From assembly GCF_019711375.1 (NCBI RefSeq), contig NZ_CP081295.1:2025501-2089500 (forward strand): DNA of 64,000 nt, in the 5' to 3' direction. This document shows positions 53,883-62,893 of this stretch, piece by piece. The translations under genes and the position numbers were made by a program. The stretch is from Qipengyuania aurantiaca. GTDB taxonomy: Bacteria > Pseudomonadota > Alphaproteobacteria > Sphingomonadales > Sphingomonadaceae. Numbering within the stretch: the first letter of the stretch is position 1; each line of letters begins with the position of its first letter. Under the pieces are notes generated by a model, which did no database searches, was not told the DNA's origin, and saw only the letters and a program-made list of their open reading frames with translations.

Positions 53883-54551
53883 TCAGACGTGCTTGCGCGT
53901 GCGGTACCATTTGGTGAGCACGTATTTCGAACCCTCGATCACAGGCGTGCCGGCGTGCATCGTGTCCTCGTTCGGCGTGCCGTCGGGCTTGGCGTTGTTC
54001 CAGATCAGGAGCACGCCGGGCTTGGGTTCGATCGAGGCGCCGACATGGGTGAAATGGGTGTGCCCGCCCTGCGGCACGCGGTTGAGGAAGGCCATGGCCG
54101 TCCAGCACCGCTGGCCGCCGCGTTTGCGTTCCATCTTCCAGTATTCCTGGTCGGTGTAGAACCAGTCGTTATGCGGCTTGAATTCCTGCCCCGGCAGATA
54201 GCGCTGGCCCTGGATCGCCTCGCCGGTCATCGGGTTCATGCCGAGCAGGTCGTCGATCCGGCGCGAGATGCCTTTCACAAAGGGATCCTGCGGGTTGAAA
54301 TTGCCCGAGTAGGAGGTGCGGAACTTCTCGATATAGGCGGTTTCGTGCAGCTCGCTCGGCCGTGCAACCACATCGATCATGGTGATGAACCGGCGGCATT
54401 CCTCGGGCGTGAGGAAATTCGCTACGGCGAAAATCTCCGCCTTGTCGGTGGGCACCTTGTAGATGCTCTCGTCGGCTTCCAGCCGCTTGCGCACCTGTGC
54501 GCCGATACGTTTAAGAGCGTCTTGGTCGGGAATCACGGCAATCTTGGTCAT
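53883..54551 (-). CDS. Prolyl-4-hydroxylase-like 2OG/Fe(II) dioxygenase
   Basis: 222 aa from ATG 54551. The P4Hc double-stranded beta-helix has the iron triad His and Asp in FKPHNDWFYT and His in TMHAGTPVIEG, and the 2-oxoglutarate Lys in VLTKWYRTR. N-terminal helix region (DQDALKRIGAQVRKRL) is like that of bacterial P4H. Substrate unknown; bacterial members modify EF-Tu or small peptides. Convergent with lysS. Confidence 0.9.
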   Translation of the reverse strand: MTKIAVIPDQDALKRIGAQVRKRLEADESIYKVPTDKAEIFAVANFLTPEECRRFITMIDVVARPSELHETAYIEKFRTSYSGNFNPQDPFVKGISRRIDDLLGMNPMTGEAIQGQRYLPGQEFKPHNDWFYTDQEYWKMERKRGGQRCWTAMAFLNRVPQGGHTHFTHVGASIEPKPGVLLIWNNAKPDGTPNEDTMHAGTPVIEGSKYVLTKWYRTRKHV

Positions 54552-54661
54552 GGACACTAGTGTTAGCGTTGCCGCGCGCCGCTGCAAGCAGGCATCTTGT
54601 GCGAATTGCGCCAGCCGCTAGATTCGCCGCCACAAGGATACGGGACGGGAGGCACCCAAAC

Positions 54662-55222
54662 ATGACCGATACGACTGCTGCACGCCGCTATTCGCTGGGC
54701 GCGATGATTTTCCACTGGGTGATCGCAATTGCGGTCATCGTGAACTGGCGGCTTGCCGAAAACGCCGAGCATGCCGAGGCGATGGAAGACAAGATGGCCA
54801 TCTTCGCCGATCACAAGGCGCTGGGCATCCTGATCTTGGCTCTCACCCTCGGACGGCTCTTCTGGCGCTGGACCCACCCGGTTCCGCCGCTGCCCTCCGA
54901 CCTTGCCAAGTGGGAAGCGACACTCGCCCGAGCGGTCCACATCATTTTCTACGTCCTGCTGATCGGGCTGCCGCTGGGCGGCTGGTTCGCCAACTCGCTG
55001 GCGGGGCGTGAGATCGACATGTTCGGCTTCTTCACCATTCCCCCACTGCCGCTGGGCGAGAATGGCGATCTGGCGAAGTCGATCTTCGGGCTGCACGCGA
55101 CCGGTGGCTCGCTCTTCATCTACCTCATCGCGCTGCATATTCTGGGCGCGCTGAAGCACACCTTCTTCGACAAGAACGGCGGCATCTTCCGCATGCTGCC
55201 CTTCGGAAAGGTCCCGGGCTGA
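54662..55222 (+). CDS. Cytochrome b561
   Basis: 186 aa from ATG 54662. Four membrane helices with haem His in SLGAMIFHWVIAIAV, FADHKALGILILALT, AVHIIFYVLLIGLPL and LHATGGSLFIYLIALHILG. Di-haem quinol-type electron carrier between the quinone pool and periplasmic acceptors. Single gene. Confidence 0.93.
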   Translation: MTDTTAARRYSLGAMIFHWVIAIAVIVNWRLAENAEHAEAMEDKMAIFADHKALGILILALTLGRLFWRWTHPVPPLPSDLAKWEATLARAVHIIFYVLLIGLPLGGWFANSLAGREIDMFGFFTIPPLPLGENGDLAKSIFGLHATGGSLFIYLIALHILGALKHTFFDKNGGIFRMLPFGKVPG

Positions 55223-55230
55223 CACGAAAA

Positions 55231-55256
55231 GCCCCCGCCGATCGCTCGGCGGGGGC
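55231..55256 (-). terminator. Terminator of the rcnB-like gene
   Basis: GCCCCCGCCGA pairs with TCGGCGGGGGC around TCGC. Read on the minus strand it is followed by TTTT, so it serves the rcnB-like gene that ends 48 bp before it, and may also stop the cytochrome b561 transcript. Confidence 0.8.
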
Positions 55257-55303
55257 ACTTGGCGCTCGCGGTCCACTCTCACGCCGCGAACGGCAATTCT
55301 GAG

Positions 55304-56293
55304 TTACCAGAAGAAGTCGTAAATCACGTCGACCACTTCGCCGCTGTAGATATCGACCAGCAGCACGTCGTCGTAATAGCGGACCCAGCGATAGGGGCCG
55401 TAGACCTCGGGCAGGCGATAGTGCCAGGGATCGTTGATCCAGTAGCGGCTGCCGAAGAACAGGTTGCCGAGACGGAACCCGATGTTCAGGCGGCGATAGC
55501 GGTAATCACGATAGGGCGCGTAATAGCGGCCGATGCGATAGATGTGGCGGTTCGAATGGCGATAATCTCGCCAGTTGTAGCGCCGGTCCGCGCGCCAGCG
55601 GCGCTCGCTCCACCGGTTGTATTCATGCCAGCGGCGGCCGTCGTAATAGCGGGCACGCCGATCGGAACGATGTTCGCTGCGCTTGCCGTCGCGATAGCCG
55701 TCCCGATAGGATTCGCGGCTCTGGCGCCGGTCTTCGCGGGCGTCGGCACGACGCTCGTCGCGGCGACCTTCGCGATAACCGTCACGGCGTGCGTCGCGAT
55801 AGCTACGGTTGCGATCTCCGGTGTAGGTCCGGTCGCGATCGGCACGGCGGTCGCTGCGGTTCCAGTCACGGCCCGAGCGCTCCTGCGCCCGGTCGGCGCG
55901 GCGGTCGCTGCGGTTCCACTCGCGGCCCGCGCGCTCCTGCCGACGCTCGGCAGCGACGCGTTCGGCAGCGCGGCGGATCGACTCGTTGCCCTGCGGACGG
56001 CGGTTTTCGCTACGGTCGGCGCGGCGTTCCTGACGGCGTTCGGAGCGCTGCTCTTGCCTGCGCTCGGAACGCTGTTCCTGGCGGCGTTCACCGCGCTGTT
56101 CCTGCCGGCGTTCGGAGCGGCGCTCCTGCTTGCGTTCGCCCCGTCGTTCGGAGCGGCGGTCGTCGCGGTCGCGCTGGCTGCGTTGTTCGGCAGCCGCTTC
56201 CGCAGCAGAGGCCGCGGTGGGCAGGGCAGTGGTCGCCATCGCAATTGCAAGGGCGCCCAGCGCGCTGCCTTTCATCAGCTTTATAAGTGTCAT
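55304..56293 (-). CDS. RcnB-like protein with Arg/Glu tandem repeats
   Basis: 329 aa from ATG 56293. Signal peptide (ATTALPTAASA) is followed by a very charged Arg/Glu/Gln repeat region (about 38-155) and many YRDGYRDG/YRDARRDGYREG units. The last 110 residues are the RcnB domain: SRYWINDPWHYRLPEVYGPY and LLVDIYSGEVVDVIYDFFW. RcnB is a periplasmic nickel/cobalt-homeostasis protein in E. coli. The enlarged repeat region is specific to this protein and makes it more than twice the usual length. Confidence 0.88.
   Translation of the reverse strand: MTLIKLMKGSALGALAIAMATTALPTAASAAEAAAEQRSQRDRDDRRSERRGERKQERRSERRQEQRGERRQEQRSERRQEQRSERRQERRADRSENRRPQGNESIRRAAERVAAERRQERAGREWNRSDRRADRAQERSGRDWNRSDRRADRDRTYTGDRNRSYRDARRDGYREGRRDERRADAREDRRQSRESYRDGYRDGKRSEHRSDRRARYYDGRRWHEYNRWSERRWRADRRYNWRDYRHSNRHIYRIGRYYAPYRDYRYRRLNIGFRLGNLFFGSRYWINDPWHYRLPEVYGPYRWVRYYDDVLLVDIYSGEVVDVIYDFFW
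55829..55927 (-). repeat. 18-residue repeat in the RcnB-like gene
   Basis: Residues 123-140 and 141-155 share GREWNRSDRRADRAQERS / GRDWNRSDRRADRDR. It is the second repeat family of the gene, in frame with the first. Confidence 0.75.
56024..56119 (-). repeat. Four tandem octapeptide (24-bp) repeats
   Basis: Residues 59-90 are four units of R(S/G)ERRQE(Q/R), encoded by 24-bp repeats. A preceding, less exact unit is RSERRGERKQER. Such arrays can change length by slippage or recombination. Confidence 0.85.
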
Positions 56294-56404
56294 GGAGCGT
56301 GTCCTTCTCGGCTTGGTCAGCCGCTCCACACCTGCGGCTTTGTCTGTCGATGTCGCACTTTGTATCACAGCGTCCTGACCCCTGTCTGAACCGGCTCGTC
56401 GACC

Positions 56405-56440
56405 TCACGTTCATATTTCTGATTACTAGCCTGAACGTGA
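56405..56440. promoter_or_regulatory. Inverted repeat between rcnB-like and PNPOx genes
   Basis: TCACGTTCA (56405-56413) and TGAACGTGA (56432-56440) are perfect 9-bp arms, 18 bp apart, in the divergent gap. It may be a two-site operator for a dimeric regulator of one or both genes. No regulator gene with an obvious match is adjacent. Confidence 0.6.
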
Positions 56441-56470
56441 ACCCTATCCCATGCCGCGCGTTCGGGTGGG

Positions 56471-57040
56471 ATGGAGCATACACTCGCCTCGGTCCGTCAG
56501 GACTTGCTGGACCGCATGACCATCGCCGCGCAGGACCGGCATTCGCCCATGCACACGCCCGTCGTCGCCACTGCCGATGCCGATGCTCGGATCATGGTGC
56601 TGCGCGATTTCGACGCGGAAGACTGGACGCTGCGCTTCCACACCGACCGGCGCGCGCCGAAGGTGGGCGTGATCGGCGATGGTTCGCCAGTTGGCGTGCT
56701 CCTCTACGACCGCGAGGAGAAGGTGCAGATCCGCTGCCGGGGCCGGGGCTGGATCGAAGAGGACACCGCGCTCGCCGACACGAGCTGGAAGGAAAGCGAT
56801 GCCTTCGCACGCCGCTGCTATTTGGGCGCGCCGCCAGGAGAGCCGCGGGATGAGCCCTCTAGCGGCTTACCCGACTGGATTGAAGGCCAGCGCCCGACCG
56901 AGGAGCAACTTGAGCCCGCTCGGATCAATTTCGCCGTGCTTATCGTGGAGATCGAAGAAGCGGACTGGTATTACCTGTCGAACAGTGGCCATCGACGTGC
57001 GCTGATCGACCGTGACGGCGGACGGTGGATCACACCTTAA
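56471..57040 (+). CDS. Pyridoxamine 5'-phosphate oxidase-family flavoprotein
   Basis: 189 aa. Split-barrel FMN-binding fold: ARIMVLRDFDAEDWTLRFHT (flavin-phosphate site), APKVGVIGDGSPVGVLLYD, QIRCRGRGWIEEDT and the final WYYLSNSGHRRALI. It resembles the PNPOx-like Alr4036 group rather than PdxH, since the pyridoxal-specific C-terminus is absent. A heme- or FMN-dependent oxidoreductase; substrate unknown. Confidence 0.85.
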   Translation: MEHTLASVRQDLLDRMTIAAQDRHSPMHTPVVATADADARIMVLRDFDAEDWTLRFHTDRRAPKVGVIGDGSPVGVLLYDREEKVQIRCRGRGWIEEDTALADTSWKESDAFARRCYLGAPPGEPRDEPSSGLPDWIEGQRPTEEQLEPARINFAVLIVEIEEADWYYLSNSGHRRALIDRDGGRWITP

Positions 57041-57115
57041 CTATGCGAACCGCACGGTTTTGTTAAGAATGGCGCGGTATTGTGCTTCACCAGGGTAATT
57101 GCAGGACAAGACAAC

Positions 57116-57952
57116 GTGACAAGGCCATCCGGACGCATCCTCATGCTGTTCGACAACATGAATCGCGACTATGTTTCCCGCCTCCATTCGGGCGCAAGCC
57201 GCGAGGCCGACGCAGTCGGGCTGCAGCTGCAGATCGAAAACATCCATGCAACCGACAGCAAAGCGGAAAGCTTTGTGGACGATCCGGTCATCGCGGGTGT
57301 GATCCTGACCGCCCCCTTGTGCGATGACCGCCATGTCATGCTGCAGATCGAGAAGCGGGACCTTCCCTTCGCGCGAATCGCCTCGATGCTCGATCCGGGC
57401 CGCGGCATCACCGTTGCCATGGACGAGTACGATGCCGCCCGCTCGGTCACTGCGCTGTTGCTCGAAGCCGGACATCGCCGCGTCGGCATTATCCGTGGGC
57501 CGCGCTCGCACCTTTCGAGCATGCGGCGCTATAACGGCTTCACCGCCGCGCTGGGATCCAAGGGCGTGAAACTAGTCCCATCGCTGGTCGCGGAAGGAGA
57601 TTACACGCGCAAAGGTGGCGAAGAGGCCGGCGCGAGACTGCTGGCGGCGAAGCCCACGGCCATCTTTGCCAGCAACGACGCAATGGCTGCCGGACTTGCC
57701 GATGCGGCCCGCAAGGCCTCGCTTTCCGTGCCCCGCGATGTGTCGATTGTCGGGTTCGACGACGATCCCATCGCCAAAAGCATGCATCCGCCGCTCACTT
57801 CGGTTCGCCAGCCGCTGGAAGACATGGGCGCGGCAGCGTGCAAGCTGCTGGCCGGGCGCATGGTCGGCCGCGGTTCGGGCAAAGCGCATACGGATGTGCC
57901 TTTCGAGCTGGTCGAACGTGCCTCGATCGCGCCACCCGGCGCCGCAGGCTGA
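57116..57952 (+). CDS. LacI-type sensor domain without DNA-binding domain
   Basis: 278 aa from a GTG at 57116; the frame could begin at 57080. The whole protein is the periplasmic-binding-like ligand domain of LacI regulators: PSGRILMLFDNMNRDYVSR, GVILTAPLCDD, HRRVGIIRGPRSHLSSMRRY, TAIFASNDAMAAGLADAAR and VPRDVSIVGFDDDPIAKSM. The helix-turn-helix that normally fills the first 55 residues is missing, and no HTH is encoded in any frame just upstream. It may act as a ligand-binding partner, or be a truncated regulator with a lost head. Confidence 0.85.
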   Translation: MTRPSGRILMLFDNMNRDYVSRLHSGASREADAVGLQLQIENIHATDSKAESFVDDPVIAGVILTAPLCDDRHVMLQIEKRDLPFARIASMLDPGRGITVAMDEYDAARSVTALLLEAGHRRVGIIRGPRSHLSSMRRYNGFTAALGSKGVKLVPSLVAEGDYTRKGGEEAGARLLAAKPTAIFASNDAMAAGLADAARKASLSVPRDVSIVGFDDDPIAKSMHPPLTSVRQPLEDMGAAACKLLAGRMVGRGSGKAHTDVPFELVERASIAPPGAAG

Positions 57953-57967
57953 CAGCCGCGCCGCCGG

Positions 57968-59752
57968 TCAGGCGGCGTGGACGGTGTGCCGGTTGCGGCC
58001 GGCTCGCTTAGCCTCGTAAAGTGCCTTGTCGGCGGCGCGCAAAAGGTCGCGCTCGTCCAAGCCGGGCTGGAGCTCGGCAACACCGATGCTGAGCGTGACG
58101 GTCATGGGGTGCTCCCATTCTTCCGCCGCCAGCCGTTCGCGAATGCGGTCGCACCGCGGGTCGAGCTCGTCCGCGCGGCGCTTGGGGAAGACGAAGAGGA
58201 ATTCCTCGCCGCCCATCCTGCCGACCGAATCGTCGCTCCGCAGCTCGTCCATCAGGATGGCCGCGATCTGCTTGAGCACCGTGTCGCCGACCTCGTGGCC
58301 GAATTCGTCGTTGATCGCCTTGAAGTGGTCGATGTCCACCATGGCGACGGTCAGCGGCTCGCCCTGGAATTCGTGGGCGTCCATCGCCTCGGCTAGGTTG
58401 GCGAGGATGCAGCGGCGGTTGGGCATGCCGGTCAGCGCATCGGTTTCGGCCAGCATGCGCACTTCGGCAGCCTCGCGCTCGGCCTTGGCGCGGGCGATTT
58501 CGAGCTGGGCCATGGTCTCGGCACGCTCCGTCACGTCCATCATGGTGCCGAACAGCGCGGTGACCTTGCCGTGACTATCGGCCTCCGCCTGGCCGCGGCA
58601 ATCGATGTGGACGATATCGCCGGGCCCGCGCACCATCCGCGTTTCGAAGGCAAAGGGTAATGCCTGACTGGTGGCTTCCACGACGAAGGCGCGGACGCGG
58701 TCGCGGTCGTCGGGATGGATAAGCGCGAGCCACTGCTCGAAGCCGGGACTCTCACTCTCATCAAAGCCGCAGATGCGCAGAGCCTCGCGCGACCAGCGAG
58801 CCGAATTGTCACCCGGCTGGAACCGCCAGTGGCCTACCTTGGCCGCCCGCTCCGCCGCTTCGAGCAGGGCCGCGCTCTCCGCCGTCCGGGCGAGGGCATG
58901 CTCACGCTCCGACAGGAGGTAGGCGAGCGGCATGGACGAGCCGAGCAGCGCCACGAGGTAGAGCTGGAAGAACAGCACCTGTTCTTCGGTGGTGGAGAAG
59001 AACAGCGTCACCGGGCCTGCGTTGAAGGCGGTCAGGATCGAACCGATGGTCGCGATGATCGTGACGGCGGTGGCTGCGCCGCTTAAACCCATAATGGCCG
59101 TGGCGACGGCGATGCCGAGGACGGGCAGGAACAGGAGCGGCATATCCGCCTGACCGAAAGCGGCGACCGAGAGGATGGCGACCACCATCATGGTCCAGAG
59201 CGACCTCATCGACAGCAGCGCACGCTGGTCCTGCGGGTCCTGCGCAATGAACAGAATAACCGGCGTCACCACCAGCATGCCCAGCGACACCGTACTCGTC
59301 CATGAGGACAGGAAGGGATAGGTCATGTTGCCCGACAGCAGGCCCGCCATTAGGCCGCTGAAGCAGCCGGCGACGATTGCCGTGGCTGCGAAGCGCAACG
59401 TGTTCAACGGTCGTGAAAGCGGGGTGAGGGAAGCTTTGTTTCCGCCCATCAGGTAAAAGACGAGATAACCTTCGGCGAGGTTGGCGACGGTATAGCCAGC
59501 CGAATCGAGGACTCCCGATCCCGCCCAGACATTGGAGATCATGCTCGCCGCAGCGACATAAAGCGTCGTCATCCGGCGCCGGCGGGGGCCGAACAGGAGC
59601 AGGGCAGCCACGAAGATGCCGCTGGGAGGCCAGACGGCGGCAATGCCGTCCTCGCCCTGCGTCAGGTCGAGGGCGACCAGCGCGCAGGCAAGCCAGGCCA
59701 GTCCGAATACGATCGGCCAGCCGAAATACCCCGCACTCTTTTGTCTCGACAC
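57968..59752 (-). CDS. MASE1-PAS-GGDEF diguanylate cyclase
   Basis: 594 aa from a GTG at 59752, set by GGAGGG 8 bp before it. The first 290 residues are eight membrane helices of the MASE1 sensor type (IAAVWPPSGIFVAALLLFGP). A PAS domain follows (about 315-430: AERAAKVGHWRFQPGD, ALIHPDDRDRVRAF) and then the GGDEF domain: DALTGMPNRRCILANL, DIDHFKAINDEFGHEVGD and the active site RMGGEEF. An RxxD inhibition site (RSDD) lies five residues before it. It should make c-di-GMP and be feedback-inhibited. Its signal is unknown. Confidence 0.93.
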   Translation of the reverse strand: MSRQKSAGYFGWPIVFGLAWLACALVALDLTQGEDGIAAVWPPSGIFVAALLLFGPRRRRMTTLYVAAASMISNVWAGSGVLDSAGYTVANLAEGYLVFYLMGGNKASLTPLSRPLNTLRFAATAIVAGCFSGLMAGLLSGNMTYPFLSSWTSTVSLGMLVVTPVILFIAQDPQDQRALLSMRSLWTMMVVAILSVAAFGQADMPLLFLPVLGIAVATAIMGLSGAATAVTIIATIGSILTAFNAGPVTLFFSTTEEQVLFFQLYLVALLGSSMPLAYLLSEREHALARTAESAALLEAAERAAKVGHWRFQPGDNSARWSREALRICGFDESESPGFEQWLALIHPDDRDRVRAFVVEATSQALPFAFETRMVRGPGDIVHIDCRGQAEADSHGKVTALFGTMMDVTERAETMAQLEIARAKAEREAAEVRMLAETDALTGMPNRRCILANLAEAMDAHEFQGEPLTVAMVDIDHFKAINDEFGHEVGDTVLKQIAAILMDELRSDDSVGRMGGEEFLFVFPKRRADELDPRCDRIRERLAAEEWEHPMTVTLSIGVAELQPGLDERDLLRAADKALYEAKRAGRNRHTVHAA

Positions 59753-59760
59753 CAGCGAGT

Positions 59761-59766
59761 CCCTCC
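59761..59766 (-). promoter_or_regulatory. Ribosome binding site fixing the GGDEF protein start
   Basis: GGAGGG on the minus strand, 8 nt before GTG 59752. An ATG at 59833 gives a longer frame but has no such site and its extra 27 residues are not MASE1-like. Confidence 0.65.
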
Positions 59767-59886
59767 TGGTTCCGCGGTATACCAAACGATCGGGGATTTG
59801 GCTTAACAATTCATATAGTCCAAAACAGCCCACCTACACGTGGGAGAGCCGGCCGGAGTGCCGCTTCCCCGACGCGAGGCGCGCGG

Positions 59887-59923
59887 CGGGTTCCGGCGCA
59901 CCCTCCTGGCATGCCGGAACCCG
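59887..59923. terminator. Hairpin after the FKBP gene
   Basis: CGGGTTCCGGC and GCCGGAACCCG are perfect 11-bp arms, 15 nt apart, just downstream of the FKBP gene on the minus strand and in front of the GGDEF gene. It lacks a T-run on either side, so it may be an RNA-stabilising or rho-linked end. Confidence 0.45.
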
Positions 59924-59930
59924 TTGGAAA

Positions 59931-60368
59931 TCAGGCGGCCTGCTTGATCTCGCGCAGCGTGAGATCAAAGGTCACGTCCTCGCCCGCGAGCGGGTGGTTG
60001 CCGTCGACCTTCACCTGCTCTTCGCCCACTTCGAGGATGTAGAGCGTCATCGGCTGGCCGTCGGGCGACTGGGCCTGCAGCGCCATGCCGGGCTCCGGCG
60101 CGGGTTCGGGCGGCAGGTTGGCGCGCGGGATGTCGAGGATCAGTTCCTCGCGGCGCGGACCGAAGGCGCTGTCGCTCTCGATGGCGACGCTCTTTTCGTC
60201 GCCCACGGCCATGGAGGTGAGGGCAGCTTCGATCTGCGGGAAGATCTGCCCGCTGCCGAGCGTGATTTCCTGCGGACCGGTCTGCGCGGTGTTGCCGATT
60301 TCGGCGCCATCGCCCCGCTTGAGGACGTAGTCGATGATCACGGTGTCACCGCTGTTGGGAGTAGTCAT
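59931..60368 (-). CDS. FKBP-type (SlyD-like) peptidyl-prolyl isomerase
   Basis: 145 aa from ATG 60368. Isomerase core: TVIIDYVLKRGDGAEIGNT, LGSGQIFPQIEAALTSMAVGDEK (quoted in part) and the insert-in-flap domain SDSAFGPRREELILDIP, DGNHPLAGEDVTFDLTL at the end. FKBP with an IF domain, like SlyD or FkpB, acting as a chaperone. No His-rich metal tail. Confidence 0.92.
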   Translation of the reverse strand: MTTPNSGDTVIIDYVLKRGDGAEIGNTAQTGPQEITLGSGQIFPQIEAALTSMAVGDEKSVAIESDSAFGPRREELILDIPRANLPPEPAPEPGMALQAQSPDGQPMTLYILEVGEEQVKVDGNHPLAGEDVTFDLTLREIKQAA

Positions 60369-60478
60369 GGATATCCTTTGAATTTCGTGTGTGCGGCGCG
60401 AGGAAACTGCGCCGTCAGGCAACGCACCCGCGGTTCGGATGCCTTGCGCGCGATTGTGTCAAAGGTGGGTGGGGGGAG

Positions 60479-61099
60479 TCAAATCGGCTGGTCCCGCGAG
60501 ATTCGCTGCTCTTCTTCAAAAGCCAATTGTGCACATAGCTGCTCTATCTGGCGAACGATTGAACTCGCCGAAGGCAGAAGCTCGTAAGTGTGATGACGAA
60601 CCTCTTCCAAACTTCGAGAAACAAGCGGCACCGCAGCGGCTATAGCTCGGGCAACCTCTCGGATGGTCACAAGATAGGTCAACTGCTTGGGGTGCTCGAA
60701 ATCGTCTCGATAACTTGCAAGTCGCATCAGAAAGAAGCCTTCCTGCGCACTCATTCCGAGAGGATGCTTCGACCATGGAAGCGGTCTGGTCGTCGCTTCG
60801 GCGGCAAGCTGCCTGAGTGACATGACGCGGAATCCTGGTGTACTTCGCGGTCGTTCGTCAAAGTCGCGTTCGAAATACTCTAGCCATTGCTTTCTAACCT
60901 TCTCGGGAGACGCGCCAATGTTTGCGCTGCCTGCAAGTGCCACCGTTAGTGCCGACTGAACAGCCCGATGAGCCGAGCAAGCGGCTGAGAAAATATAGAG
61001 ATTACGAGGTCCTGTATTTTCGAGGTGCGCCTTGCATTCTTCTAGCGAATGCAAGGCCACCGCCTCGGGGGAGATCTCAGGGTATCCGAGATCGAACAA
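60479..61099 (-). CDS. Orphan protein of lower GC
   Basis: 206 aa with a TTG start at 61099 that is poorly supported. It is mostly helical (ARAIAAAVPLVSRSLEEVRH, SSIVRQIEQLCAQLAFEEEQ) and matches no family known to me. Codon use and base composition are lower in GC than in ettA and the FKBP gene around it, which suggests recent transfer. It lies 4 bp downstream of ettA in the same direction. Confidence 0.55.
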   Translation of the reverse strand: MFDLGYPEISPEAVALHSLEECKAHLENTGPRNLYIFSAACSAHRAVQSALTVALAGSANIGASPEKVRKQWLEYFERDFDERPRSTPGFRVMSLRQLAAEATTRPLPWSKHPLGMSAQEGFFLMRLASYRDDFEHPKQLTYLVTIREVARAIAAAVPLVSRSLEEVRHHTYELLPSASSIVRQIEQLCAQLAFEEEQRISRDQPI

Positions 61100-61103
61100 G
61101 TGA

Positions 61104-62777
<1,674 letters not shown>

Positions 62778-62893
62778 CGGGCGAATCCTTGGATGTGTCG
62801 TCAAAGAGGGGAAGTTTGGTGGGCCAGATAGGCGCGAAGGGGGCAATCGGCAAGGTCGCTCTGGCAATTGGCGTGAGGCTGGCTTAGGCGACC

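Noticed and set aside
55259..56389. Ala/Val-rich 376-aa frame on the plus strand
   Set aside because: Antisense of the Arg/Glu repeat region of the RcnB-like gene; the signal peptide and domain on the minus strand are clear.
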